From contig NW_006497511.1 of NCBI RefSeq assembly GCF_000471905.2, positions 1,130,198 through 1,194,197 of the forward strand: DNA of 64,000 bases. The letters are read 5' to 3'. A program made the position numbers and the translations under genes. This document shows positions 1-12,104 of this stretch, piece after piece. Under the pieces are notes generated by a model. That model had not been told where the DNA came from. It was given only the letters and a program-made list of their open reading frames with translations, and did not search any database. How positions within the stretch are numbered: position 1 is the first letter of the stretch; each line of letters begins with the position of its first letter. The DNA is from Amborella trichopoda (taxonomy: Eukaryota; Streptophyta; Magnoliopsida; Amborellales; Amborellaceae).

Positions 1-3000
1 GTGGGTCCATATTTTAGGACCCTAAACTGCTCAGCTTCGGTGCAGACAACATGACCTTAAAATTGCTCGGCCTCGAACCATACTGCATGACCCTAAACTG
101 CTCAGCCTCAGTCCGTATTCCATGACTCTAAACTGCTTAGCCTGGGTCCGTAATGTCCATACTGCATGACCTCAAGCAGCTCAGCCTCGGTCCATATTGC
201 ATGACCTTAAAAATCTTAACCTCGGTCCTTTCAGCATATCCCTAAACTATTCAACCTCGGTCCATACGGCCTAACTTCTCAGCCTCGGTCCATACTGCAT
301 GACGTTAAACTACTCAGCTTCGGTACATACTGCATGAGCCAAAACGCCTCAGCCTCGATCCATATTGCATGATCCTAGACTGCTCAACCTCGTCCCATAA
401 TGCATACCCCATACAGCTCAGCCACGATCCATACTACATGACCCTAGACTGCTCAGCCTCGGTCCATACTACATGACCCTAACTACTCTGCCTCAGTCCA
501 TACTACATGACCCAAAGCTGCTCAACCGAGGTCCATACTACATGACCCTAAACTGCTCAGCGTCGATCCATATTTTAGGCCCTAAACTGCTCAGCTTCGG
601 TCATGACTGCATGACCCTAAAACTACTCAGCCTCGATCCATACTGCATGAACCTAAATTGTTCAGTCTCGGTCTGTATTCCATGACTCTAAACAGCTTAG
701 CCACGGTCCATACTGCATGACCAGAAACTGCTCAGCCTCAGTCAATACTGCATAACCCCAAAATTCTCAACCTCAGTTTGTACTGCATAACACTAAATAG
801 CTCAGCCTCGGTCATATGCATGACTCTAAACTACTCAGTAACGTTCCATACTGCATGATCCTAGACTTCTCAGCCTCGGTCCATACTGCATGACCCTAAA
901 CTACTCAGCCTCAGTCCATACTGCATGACCCTAAGGTGCTCAGCCACGATCCATACTGCATGACCATAAACAGTCTGCCTCAGTCCATATTTCATGACCC
1001 AAAACTGCTCAGCCTCAGTCCATACTGTATGACCCTAAAACCGCTCAGCCTCTATCCATAGTGCATGACCCTAAACAACTCAGACTCGGCCTGTAATGCA
1101 TGGCTCTAAACTGCTCAGCCACGGTCCATACTGCAAGGCCATAAACTGCTCATCCTCTGTCCATAATGCATGACCCTAAACAGCTCTGCCTCTGTTTATA
1201 CTGCATGACTTTAAACCGCTCAACCTCGGTCCATACTGCATGACCCTAAACTGCTCAGCCTCGGTCCTTACTGTAAGACCTTAAACTGCTCTGCCACGTT
1301 CCATACTACGTGATCCTAAACTGTTCCGCCTCGGTCTATATTGCATGACCCTAAATTGCTAAGCCTCGATCGATATTGCATGACGCTATAATGCCCAGCC
1401 AAGGTGCGTACTACAGGACCCTAAACTGCTCAACCTCGGTCCATATTGCATGACCCTAAACAGCTTAGCCTGGGTCCATAATGCATGACCACAAACTGCT
1501 CAGCACGGTCCATACTGCATGACCTTAGGCTGCTCAGTCTCACTCCGTAGTGCGGGACCCTAAACTGCTCATCCTCGATTTATACTGCATGACCCTGAAC
1601 TGCGAAGCCTCGATCCATACTGCATGACCTTAAACCGCCTAACCTTGGTCCATTCGACATATCCCTAAACTATTCAACCTCGGTCCAAACTGCATGACCC
1701 TAAACTGTTAAGCGTCGGTCCATACTGCATGACTCTAAACTGCTCAGCCACGGTCCATAATTCATAGCCCTAAACTGCTCGGCCATGGTCCATACAACAA
1801 GGCTCTAAACTGCTCAGCCACGGTCCACATCACATGACCCTATACTGCTCAGCCTCGGTGCATACTGCATGACCCAAAACTGTTCAGCCTTGGTATGTAC
1901 TGCTTGTCCCTAAACTGTTCAGCTCGTTCAATATTGCATGAGGCTGAATTGCGCAGCCTCGATCTGTACTGGATGAACCTAAACTGCTCAGCCACAGTTC
2001 ATACTACATGACTTTAAACTGCTCAGCCTCGATCTGTATTGCATGACCCTAAACTGCTTAGCCTCGGTCCATACTGCATGACACTAAACTTCTAAGCCTC
2101 GGCCATTGTCCATACTGCAAGACTCTAAACTGCACAGCCACGACCCCTACAGCATGGCCCTTAACAGCTCCGCCACGGTACATACTGCATCACCCAAAAC
2201 TGGTCAGCCTCGGTCACTATTGCAAGACCCGGAAGAGTTAATCCTCGGTCCCAACTGCATGACCCTAACTGCTCTACCTTGTTCCATACTGTATGACCCT
2301 AAACTGCTCAACGTCGGTCCATATTGCATGACAGTAAACTTATCAGTCTAGGTTCATACTGCATGACCCAAAACTGTTTAGCCTCGGTCCATATTGAGTG
2401 ATCTTAAACTCTTCCACCACGTTCCATAATGAATGACCCTTGACCTCTCAGCCACGGTCCATATTCCATGACCCTAGATAACTCAGCCTGGATCCATATT
2501 GCATGAACCTAAACTACTCAGCCTCAGTCCGTACTGCATAACCCTAAGCTGCTCCGCCGAAGTCCATACTGCATGGCCCTAAACTGCTCAGTCTTGGCCT
2601 CTATATCACGACCCTAAACTGCTCAGCCTCGGTCCATACTACATGACCCTAAAATCGCTCAGCCTCGATCCATATTGCATGATCCTAAACTGCTCAGCCT
2701 CCGTCCATTATGCATGACTCTAAACTTCTCAGCCACGGTCCATACTGCATTACGGTCAATATTGCATGACACTAAAATTCTCAGCCTCGATTTGTAATGC
2801 ATGACATTAAACAGCTCAGCCTCGGTCCATACTGCATGACCCTAAACTGTGCAGTCTCGATTTGTACTGTAAGACCTTAAATTCCTTAGCCTAAGTCCAT
2901 ACTGCGTGGCACTAAACTGCTCAGCCTCGATCCATACTGCATGATCCAAAATTGCTAAGCCTCAGTACATATTGCATGACCCTGAACTGCTCAGCCTCAG

Positions 3001-6000
3001 TCCACAGTGCATGACCCTAATTACTCAGCAACGATCCATACTGCATGATCCTAGACTGCTCAGCCTCGGTCCATACTGCATGACCCAAAACTACTCAGCC
3101 ACGGTCCATACTCCATGACCCTAAGCTGCTCAGCCTCGATCCATACTGCATGACCCTCAACACTCAGCCTCGGTCCATATTTCATGACCGTAAATGCCTC
3201 AACCTCGGTCCATATTGTATGACCATAAAACCGCTAAGCCTCGATCCATACTTCATGACCCTAAATTTCTCAAACTCGGTTTGTAATGCATGACTCTAAA
3301 CTGCTCAACCAAGTTCCATACTGCACGACCATCAACTGATCAGCCTCGATCCATACTGCATGGCCCTAAACTACTCAGCCTCGGTTTATACTACATCACC
3401 CAAAACTGCTCAACCTCGGCCCATACTGCATGACCCTAAACTGCTCAGCCTCAGTCCTTACTACAAGACCTTAAACGGCTCAGCCCGATCCATACTAGAT
3501 GATCGTTAGCTGTTCAGCCTCGGTCCATACTACATGACCCTAAATTGTTAAGCTGTGTTCCATATTGCATGACCCTAAACTGCCAAAACAAGGTGCGTAC
3601 TGCACGATCCAAAACTGCTTTGCCTCGGTCCATATTGCATGATGCTTAACTGCTTAGCCTGGGACAGTAATGCATGACCCTAAACTGCTCAGCCACAATC
3701 CATACTTCATGACCTTATACTGCTAAGTCTAGATCCATACTGCATGACCCTAAACAACACAGCCTCGGTTTATACTACCTGACCCAAAACTGCTCAGCCT
3801 CAGTCCATACTACTTGACCCTAAACTTCTCAACCTCAGTCCATAGGGCATGTCCCTACTTGCTCAACTTTGGTCCGTACTGCATGACACCAAACCGGTAA
3901 GCATTGGTCCATACAGCATGACTCTAAACTGCTCAGCCACGTTCCATAATTCATGACTCAAAACTGCTCGGCCATGGTCCATGCAACAAGACTCTAAACT
4001 GCTCAGCCACAGTCCACACTGCATGACCCTATACTGCTCAGCCTCGGTACATACTGCATCACCCAAACCTGCTTAGCCTCGGTCCGTACTGCATGACCCT
4101 AAACTGCTCAGCCTCGCTCAATATTGCACGACGCTAAATTGCTCAGCCTCAGTCTGTACTACATGAACCTAAACTGCTCAGCCACAGTTCTTTCTACATG
4201 ACTTTAAACTGCTTAGCCTCGATCCATACCGCATGACCCTAAATTGTTGAGCCTCAGTTTTTACTGCCTGACCCTAAACTGCTCAGTCTTGGTCCACACT
4301 ACGTGACCCTAAAAAACTCTGCCTCAGTCCATACTATATGATCCTAAACTGCTCAGCCACAGTACATACTGAGAGACCATATAGTACTCAGCCACGGTTC
4401 ATACTGCAAGACCTTAAACTGCTCAGCCTCGGACCATACTCATGAACCTACACTGCTCAACCTCGGTCCATACCGCATTACCCTAAACCGCAAAGCCTCG
4501 GTCCATATTGCATGACCCTAAACAGTTAAGCCAAGGTGCTTACTGCATGACCCTAAACTGCTCAGCCTCAATCCATATTGCGTGACCCTAAACTGCTCGA
4601 ATAAGGTGCATATTGCATGACCCTAAACTGCTTAGCCTCGATCCATATTGCATACTCCTAAACATCTCAACCTCAGTCTATACTCCATGAAACTAACTGC
4701 TCAGCCACGGTCCATACTGCATGACCTAAATTGCTCATCATTGGTCCATACTGCATTACTTTGAACTGCTCAGCCATGGTCCACACTGTAAGACCCTAAA
4801 CTGCTCAGCCATGATCTATACTGCTTGATCTTAAAGTGCTCAGCCTCGGTCCATACTACATGACCCTAAACTGTAAAACCTCTGTCCATACTGCATGAAT
4901 CAAAATTGCTTTGCCATGATCCATAATTCACGACCCTAAACTGCTCGACCATTGTCCATACTGCAATACCCCAAACTACTCAGCCACGGTCCACACTGCA
5001 TGACCCTAAACCCCTCAGCCTCCGCACATTCTGCATGACCCAAACTGCTCAGCCTTGATCCATACTACATGAACATAAACTGCTCAGCCTCGGTCCATAT
5101 TGCAAGACCCTCAATTTCTCAGCCTCGATCTATACTGCATGACCTTAAACAGTTCAACCACGGTCCATATTGCGTGACTTTAAACTGCTCATCCTCAGTA
5201 CATACTGCATGAGCCTAAACTGTTCAGCGTCAGTTCATACTGCATGACCATAAGCTGCTTAGCCTCGGTCCATTCTGCGTGACCCTAAACTAGTCAGCCT
5301 TGGTTCATACTTCGTGACCCTAAACTGCACCTCCTCGCTCCAAACTGCATGACCCTAAACTACTCAGCCACAGTCCATACGGCAACACCCTAAACTACTC
5401 GGCCACTATCCATACTACAAGAGCCTTAATTGCTCAGCCTCGATCCATACTGCCTGACCCTAAGCTGCTCTGCCTTAGTCATGCTGCAAGACCCTAAACT
5501 ACAAAGCTTAAGTCCAAACAGCATGACCCTAAACGTCTAAGCCTCGGTTCGTAGTGCATGACCGTAAACTGCTCAACCTCGATCCATCCTGCATGATCCT
5601 ATATTGGTCAGCTTCGGTACGTACAACATGAACCTAAACTACTTGACTAATGTCCATATTGCAAGACTCTAAACTACTCAGCCATGGTCCCGACCGCATG
5701 ACACTAATTTGCTATGCCTCGGTACATACTGCATAACCCTAAACTGTTTAGCCTTGGTCCATATTGCAAGACCCTAAACTGCTCAGCCACGGTCTATATT
5801 GCATGACCCTAAACTGCTCAGCCTCGGTCCATACTGCACGACCCTAAACTGTTAAACCTCGGTCCATACCGCATGACTCAAAATTGCTCTGCCACGATCC
5901 ATAATTCACGACCCTAAACTGCTCGGCCATGGTCCATACTGCACTACTCTGAATTGCTCAGCCACGGTCCACACTGCATGACCCTAAACTACTCAGCCTC

Positions 6001-6013
6001 AGTACATTCTACA
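1..6013 (+). repeat. 35-bp satellite array in the 3' UTR of element A
   Basis: About 170 head-to-tail monomers of roughly 35 bp, degenerate around CTCAGCCTCGGTCCATACTG followed by CATGACCCTAAACTG. Main variants swap CCTCGG for CCACGG or CCATGG. Each monomer has a weak dyad, GGTC(C)AT ... ATGACC. The array has long-range order: 838-2040 realigns with 3028-4230 at an offset of about 2190 bp. Short stop-interrupted frames within it are by-products of the repeat. The same monomers, reverse-complemented, lie in the 3' UTRs of elements C and D, so this is an element-borne array and not a stand-alone satellite. Confidence 0.93.
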
Positions 6014-6147
6014 TGTTAGGGCCTCTACCTTCATCTAAAATCCCCTGCCCGTGTATAGCCTTAGATATTTTTTTCCCCAGGGAGTCATATCACTACCCAT
6101 AGACCTATCCCTCATACAGCTTTGCCTTCATTGCCACCCACTTATTG
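6014..6147. other. Non-satellite interruption in the array
   Basis: About 134 bp unrelated to the 35-bp monomer. Its middle (CCCAGGGAGTCATATCACTA) resembles, on the other strand, one unit of the CTGGGGAT-type repeat that lies next to the satellite in elements C and D. It is therefore probably a leftover of that second 3' UTR repeat. Confidence 0.4.
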
Positions 6148-6590
6148 GTCCATATTCCATGACGTTAACTGTATCGCCATGGTCCGCACTGCATGACCTT
6201 AAACTGCACAGCCATGGTCCACATTGCATGACCTTAAAATGTACAGCCATGGTCCGTACTACATGACCTTAAACTGCACAGCACAACCATGGTCCACACT
6301 ACATGACTATAAACTGTACAGCCATGGTCTGCACTGCATGACCTTAAACTGCACAGTTAGGGTCCATGCTGCATGACTTTAAACTACACATCCATGGTCC
6401 AAACTATATGACCTTAAATTATAGCGGAGGTCTAGTTGCACGACCTTAAATAACATGGTTCTAGTTGCATGACTTCAAACTGCATAACCACGGTCCAAGC
6501 TATGTGACCTTAAACCATAGTGCACGTCCTGATTGCATAACGTTAAACTGCTTCGCTCAAGTCCAAGAGGCATGACCTTAAACTTGCCCC
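6148..6590 (+). repeat. Divergent satellite monomers, CCATGG subtype
   Basis: Around a dozen monomers of 35 bp built on CACAGCCATGGTCCGCACTG followed by CATGACCTTAAACTG. They differ from the main array by CCTTAAA in place of CCCTAAA and by CCATGG. This subtype is closest to the monomers of elements C and D, so it may be the older form from which the 6-kb array grew. Confidence 0.85.
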
Positions 6591-6592
6591 CA

Positions 6593-6885
6593 CATACGCA
6601 CACACCCCTTTTACGTGCAACTTCACGCACGTCTTTCCTTACCATCGTGTGTGCACACCACCTTTATTGCCTCCTCAGTGAGCTCACATATGTGCACACC
6701 CCCTTTACATGCATCTTCATGCACATTTTCCCGACTCGACCCATTCGTGTGCGCACACTACCTTTATTACTTCCCCAGTGAGCTCACGTACATGCACACG
6801 CCCTTTACGTGCATCTTCATGCACAGCTTCCCTAACCGACCTGTTCGTGTGCGCACACCATCCATCATTCCCCAGTGAGTCTTAC
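6593..6885 (+). repeat. About 97-bp tandem repeat, three copies
   Basis: Three consecutive units, each running through a CACACCCCTTTACGTGCA-like stretch, a TTCATGCAC stretch, GTGTGCGCACAC and CCCCAGTGAGCTCAC. Elements C (about 31700-31810) and D (about 48700-48830) carry one reverse-complement copy each at the same place beside the satellite. The triplication is thus specific to A. The alternating purine-pyrimidine GTGTGCGCACAC cores are self-complementary. Short open frames here are not believed to be genes. Confidence 0.8.
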
Positions 6886-8131
6886 TCATGCTCACAAAAT
6901 GATGAACCATTTTATAATCCATATTGGTCGTCAATATTGGGTCACCACTTCTTACTCACCATTCACACATCATCCATCCTTTACGGGCCACCTCAGGCCA
7001 TCCTTCCCACAGTGAGTCTAAACCATCACCATACTCATTTCATGGCCTCCACAGACGGTCATTCATCACAACTATGATCCTGCTGCATGACCCAAAACTA
7101 TAGTGCACATCCTGACCACATGACAATAAAAGGCTTTGCACAAGTCCCCAAAGGCATGACCCTAAAACACCGTCACATAAAAAATGGGCATGGTGTACAC
7201 CTGAACAAGGAAATGCCATGAGTAAAAATGAAAGACGAGCATGGTAACAAAATCATGAGTAAAAGAGTTTCATGGAAAAAAAAACCCAGGCACGGTGAAA
7301 ACCTCAAAAGGGCATTGTGAGCAACAACGGATGAAAATGGTGGACATGACCATGAGGTCATGGGTAAAAGAGCCCCAAAAATAACAGAAGCTGGTGAATA
7401 TCGTCTTTACAGTTCCAGTTCTCATGTTCAAATAAAAACTCATGAAAGGGCGATTGGACCGACAAAACAGGTTGACGCACTATCGCCACCTTAGTCGACA
7501 CTCAATTTCCAAACAGTCACAAGCGTGGCTAATGAGGTCTACCTAAAATCCTCAAATGCCAGCATCCAATCACAACACAAATTGTCTCATCAAGGAATGA
7601 GAGGCACAGAAGATCTCTCAAACATCCACAACACAAATTGGGTCATCAGGGAGTGAGAGCCGCATAAGATCTCCCACATTTCAACATCAATAACAACAAG
7701 AGTCCTTGACGGTGAGGACAATGGCAAAAGATCCCTCCGAAATGCTAAGTTCCATCACAACGGTAAGAAACTGAGGAAGGTAGGGTCTAACCTGCCAGAG
7801 ACTTCAGGGTATTCCTCGTCAAAATCCCCTAGCCAATAATGGCCCAAACTTTCGGGCAGATCAGAAGCCCCTACTGGACCTTGTTAGACGAGACCTACAG
7901 AGATACCCTAAAAATCAAAAGAAAACCTGGTGTAGCAGTGAACAATGCCGACCAAAGTTTCATAGCAATTGGTCTTTAGATAGGTGATTCTGTTCTAGGA
8001 GCTACAAAGGCCTCTCGCTTCAAGAATCATGGATAGTCCCTCGAGGGTGAGGACTTTGATAAGATCCCTCAGACATCCTGAATGATTGTACTTCATGATT
8101 CTCTTGAAGTACAACATTCAGTGGGAAACAC
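6886..8131 (+). other. 3' UTR of element A between satellite and 3' LTR
   Basis: Non-coding block shared among family members. The part at about 6940-7400 (isolated satellite monomers, then GGGCATGGTG and CCATGAGTAAAAATGAAAG) matches 58310-58730 of element E directly and about 31150-31500 and 48180-48500 of C and D in reverse complement. No long frame is conserved. The distal part (7400-8130) matches E (58800-59500) more weakly. Confidence 0.75.
8117..8131 (+). promoter_or_regulatory. Polypurine-tract-like site before the 3' LTR of A
   Basis: ATTCAGTGGGAAACAC directly precedes the LTR start TGTTGG. Element E has ATTCGGCTGGGCAAGC, and D (reverse strand) ATTCGATGGGGCAAGC, at the same spot. A G-rich tract abutting the 3' LTR is where plus-strand DNA synthesis is primed in LTR elements. 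The tract is short and not pure purine. Confidence 0.5.
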
Positions 8132-9341
8132 TGTTGGACGATAATTTTCATCATCATGGGATCCCCGCGCAATAAAGCCTAGCAAATAGTGGAAATTCCA
8201 ACGATCTCATAATAACCCCAAAACTGGTCAAGATCTTCATGAGAACTCTCAAAAGACTCCTGCCAAGTTTTTTCATAATACGACATGTTTAACGCAGTGC
8301 AGACTGAGAAACAGTTTCGATAAAATCGGCCTCTGAGACCTTGAAACGGAACCTACAACTAGAGCTACATTTTTGGTGTCTCAATTTTCTATGGGACCAC
8401 TACCATTGGATCTGAAACTATTGAAAATCCCAAAGGGTCAAATTTCAACTTGAACGAACACTCCAGGAAGAAGTTACAGGCAAAAGAGCAAAATAAGAGA
8501 AGCTGCACACTATTCTTGTGCGGCCACCCAGCAACTCCACACCATTGAAGGGATAGTCATGACTAGTGAATTTTGACACTCATATCTCACTCATCTGTGG
8601 TTGGATCAAGCCCAAATTGTGTGAGTGTACTCATCTTATCAAGACGAGCGTTTCGATATGTGGCACGCCCCGCGACGACACCAGAGCGGGAACAAAAGCT
8701 TAAGAGAAGTTGTTGATGTGTGAAGAAAGTGCAGGAAATTTAGCAGCATCGTGCCTCACTAAAGTGAGCAATCACACAGTTCATGTGCTCGATTGATGCG
8801 AAACCAATTCCATCATGTGTGTAGGGTTTCAGGCTATCACTAACCCGAACCCCATTCATGATGAACGGCCGGATTCTGCACACGAAGCCGACAAAGCAGC
8901 TATAAATTCTGTCACTGGAATTCTAGATTTCGACCAAAATTTTGAGGTTGCAAAATCTTCATTCGGACATGGAATTGAGCTACGTTTGTTACCTCCTGAT
9001 CGTAACAGCATGCTCAGTGTGATCCAACGAAGAAATCACCGAAAAACATCACGGAACGAGCACACTATCGATCCAAAGTTTCAAGATTCAACCAAAATTC
9101 TAGTCACATTTGCGTTCACTAAAAACACGATCCATGGCACAAAGTTGGTATAAAATCAATCGCCATGTCGAGCCCTACAAGAAAACAATCATCTTTCGAT
9201 CAACCGGGCATCACAACGACCCCGGATCATCCATACAAGATCACTCAAGTTCTAGGGCAACACAAGGACTATTCTAAATTTAGTTTAATCCAATTGAATC
9301 TTAATTTTCAGCAATTGGGGTTACTTTTGATCATCCACCCT

Positions 9342-9432
9342 TGTTTATACATATACCACATACCATCATTGTACGCAGAGGTCAATACACACACACACAC
9401 AGAATACATAAAGAGAGTTTTTACTTAATAAA
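9342..9432 (+). promoter_or_regulatory. LTR promoter and poly(A) zone of element A
   Basis: A weak TATA-like TATACATATACC lies at about 9344, and AATAAA at 9427-9432, just before a CT-rich tract. In element E the matching place has a clear TATATAAGG and AATAAA, so the position is supported although the A box is degenerate. Confidence 0.45.
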
Positions 9433-9599
9433 GTTTCTCTTTCTTCTCATTGTTGTGTCATTTTTGGAGAGAGAGAGTAAGGTGAGAGAAACTTTTGGAC
9501 CGGTACCCTTAAGCTTGAGGTAAATCTTCTCTCTCTTATTCTTCTTTTCTTCTCTCTCTTCCTCTCTTTCTTCTTCCTCTTCTCCATCTAAGCTCCCCT

Positions 9600-10250
9600 C
9601 AGAGATCATGCACGGCAGTGGCAGTGTCGTGCATGCCCGTCCTGTGGTTTCATAGGTCACGCATGGCGATGACAGCACCATGCACGAGCCTCCTTCTCCT
9701 TCTGTTCGTCCATCTTCATCCCCCAGTGAGGCTTGCTGATGGCGTAGCTCATCGTTATCCACAGACACATCCTCGACGCCTAAGTGAAGAGCGCAGACTG
9801 CGAAACTCATTACCGCCCGCAGGGGTCTTCCCCAGTCACGCGCCTATCACAGATGGCAATGCCTATTGCTGCCTGCGAGAGGTTTCAGTAATGTCTATCG
9901 CCGACCAGGAGCTTTCTTTGCGTGTGAGGTGCCTATTGTTGTCTGCAAGCGTCCTTCGTGCATTTAGTGCTCATCGTCATTCCACCTACATCCCACGCCT
10001 ACCGCCGTGCACCTCATGAGAACTATCGTCACGTGCTTGGTAAAGGCTATCGCTGCGTGCTTCACTAGTGGCTATTGCCCCCCGTGTAGGGGTGTGCTAC
10101 CTTCTCATGTTGCCAACGGTAATGCCTAGGGCCGTCCATAGTTCCCTGCTTCCCCTCACACCGCGAGCTGTAGTGTCTAGCGCCTTTTGAGGGTCGTGAC
10201 ATTTCTCCTCCACGGTCGTGGGTGGCGACGCTTAGTGTCGTCAGGACCCT
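9600..10250 (+). repeat. Degenerate hairpin array in the A LTR leader
   Basis: Repeated short dyads follow the CT-rich tract, for example CATGCACG (9607-9614) with CGTGCATG (9628-9635), and GCATGG with CCATGC at about 9662-9684. Later units (9840-10200) are looser and share a GGTGCCTATTGTTG-like core. The position between poly(A) signal and LTR end equals that of the clearer arrays in B, D, E, F and G. Confidence 0.55.
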
Positions 10251-11047
10251 ATCTCTCTGCCATCTCGTGCCTGCTCTTCATTCGCTCCTCTTCTCACTTG
10301 ATGAACCTAGCCTAGCACCGCCATATCGGCCTCAGTCTTGAGTAGTCTTATCGTCGTGCTGGTCTTGAGTACCATGCTCGTCTTGCTACCACTCCGAGTT
10401 AGTCACTGTCTGGTTATCAAGCTAGTCTCGTCTGTTCATCAAGTTTTCTTCTCTTTTCGACCTTTGTTAAAAGCTTCCACTCCTTCATCCTAACTTCTCA
10501 CATTCTTAGCCACACAAATGTGCATTTCCCTAAGATAAGGGTGGGTCTCTTCGACCTACTTGTCTTGCAAATTTACTATAGAAGTGTTGTACAGAAAAAC
10601 AAGGAGATTACAGGTCAAGGGAGGCGATTTTGAATCAGCTAAAGCTGTTGGGGGGCGTTCTGACGTGATCTAAGAGGGCAGCCACGCGAGCCAACTTGAG
10701 TAAGTCTCGAACCTACCTTAAATTCCTCTCACATCGATTAGTATACCTGGCCTTGCTCTTGAGCAAGGTTCTAAGAGAGCGATCTCAAATCTTGAGTTCA
10801 CAGAACTCCGAGATATGTGCCACCCTATTATCAAGATCCAGAGGACGAGATTGAGGTACTTAACCAACCATATGTAGCTGTGATTCACTAACCACATTTG
10901 GATAAGACCCTCTCTCCATTTTTAGCCGTTATGCTCTCCTCTTCTTTAATCTTGGCAAGCTTGTCCTTATCCAGTATTAATGCCTTCTCTATTTGCCCCT
11001 GTATGACAATTCTAGCCTGTATGCTCAAAATTTGGCGGTGTCATTGA

Positions 11048-11381
11048 CAGGGGTGGCAATGGGTTTGGTCGGTGTCCGGCCTGACCCAAAGTCACCAGAC
11101 TTAGACCCTGACCCAAAAATATAATGTGGGACTCAGACCCAGACTTGGACCTGACTCGATCAAAAAATTAAAATATCTATATATTCAAATATATTTCATA
11201 AATTGGGCCTAAAAATAAAATGTGGGACTGGAAATTGGCACCTGGATCCGATCTTGACCGGACCTTGACCTAAATCCGGTCCCAAATAGTGTTCAGATTT
11301 GGTCCCGATCTTGACACACTGGGTCCAAAACTTGGATCCGTACATGGACCCTAGTCGGGTTCAGTTCCATTGCCACCCATA
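11048..11381. mobile_element. hAT-type MITE
   Basis: 334-bp non-coding element with inverted ends: CAGGGGTGGCAATGG at the left and CCATTGCCACCCATA at the right. It is flanked by GTCATTGA (11040-11047) and CTCATTGA (11382-11389), an 8-bp target duplication with one mismatch. An end of the form CAGGGGTGGCAA with 8-bp duplication is typical of hAT transposons. Its interior repeats a TAATGTGGGACT-like segment twice and has no coding potential. Confidence 0.8.
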
Positions 11382-11564
11382 CTCATTGACATACAATGAA
11401 AATATAGCCAAAATTTGTACATTGTATTCAAAGGCATTGGGACATGTTAGCCTTTACTTAAAACAACATTGATTTTCTTTTTTGTACTAGTGCTTGTTCA
11501 TGTATTATTGACATTTTTTATTGTTTATCTCATAATGGCATTGAATTCTCTGCTAAAATTGTTT

Positions 11565-12075
11565 GGTAAAGGTTTCCATAATTCTCCTACAATATAGAAG
11601 ATCTATGTTTCCACTACCATCAAGCTGTCCAATTTTGATCATGTGAGTCACTCACCACTTGATCGTAGATCCGACGTCTCAGAGTACATAATTTTTAATT
11701 CTTTTTATACAAATTTTCTGATTATGAAATTTTGAATGTACCATATTATCATTAGGGCACACCTACAAAAAAATATTAAAAATAAGTTTTTGTTAAAATA
11801 ATGATCAAAATACCCCTTGAATATTTTACTGGTATTTGGTAATTTTATTTTATTCAGAATATCTTTATTTTATTTTTTACAACTGTGAGTTTAATAGAGG
11901 ATTGGACGCCCAAAATTTAGTTTCAAAATAATTTATATAAAAAAACATAAAATAAAATAGTGTTGAGACATAACATTGTGATTAGATCAATTGTAGCCCT
12001 CCATTTAGTATGGATGGTTGAATAAGGGGAAGTATATAAGTTTTATGTTGTGGGAGAAGTATAGGAGACCTGCCC
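11565..12075. mobile_element. Mutator-type MITE
   Basis: 511-bp AT-rich element. The left end GGTAAAGGTTTCCATAATTC and the right end (reverse complement GGGCAGGTCTCCTATACTTC) form imperfect inverted repeats of about 30 bp. It is flanked by AAATTGTTT (11556-11564) and AAATTGTCT (12076-12084), a 9-bp duplication with one mismatch, the length made by Mutator-like elements. No transposase frame. Confidence 0.7.
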
Positions 12076-12104
12076 AAATTGTCTACCTATGCCTTTTATT
12101 TACT

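Larger units (their letters stand above)
1..10866 (+). mobile_element. Element A: 3' portion of a Tat-like Ty3/gypsy LTR retrotransposon
   Basis: Forward element entering from the left edge; only its 3' UTR and 3' LTR are inside the window. In order: a large 35-bp satellite, a 97-bp triplicate, a 3' UTR block shared with elements C, D and E, a short purine tract, and an LTR ending at 10866. No primer-binding site follows the LTR, which makes it a 3' LTR. The order mirrors the 3' UTRs of reverse elements C and D, where the same blocks appear reverse-complemented. Gag and pol, if present, lie outside. Assignment to the Tat lineage rests on the pol of related copies B and C. Confidence 0.8.
8132..10866 (+). 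mobile_element. 3' LTR of element A
   Basis: About 2.74 kb from TGTTGGACG to TTAACCA. Both ends agree with the other copies in the window (start TGTT(T/G)GA; end (A/C)TAACCA or AAACCA). Order: U3 (8132 to about 9340), a TATA/AATAAA zone, a CT-rich stretch, a degenerate hairpin array, and a well-conserved last 400 bp (GTCTTGCAAATTTACTATAG ... AGAGAGCGATCTCAAATC). No primer-binding site follows 10866. Short frames in it have no conserved protein counterpart in other LTR copies. Confidence 0.85.

Noticed and set aside
1..6013. CRISPR-like array of spaced repeats
   Set aside because: Head-to-tail 35-bp satellite without spacers, in a plant genome.
1..6013. Telomere-like CCCTAAA in each monomer
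   Set aside because: The plant telomere word occurs once per 35 bp within a longer unit; no tandem telomere run. Probably chance.
8815..9153. 112-codon frame in the U3 of the A LTR
   Set aside because: Similar short frames at 46088-46408 (reverse) follow from LTR homology, but starts, stops and frame differ between copies; no protein family.
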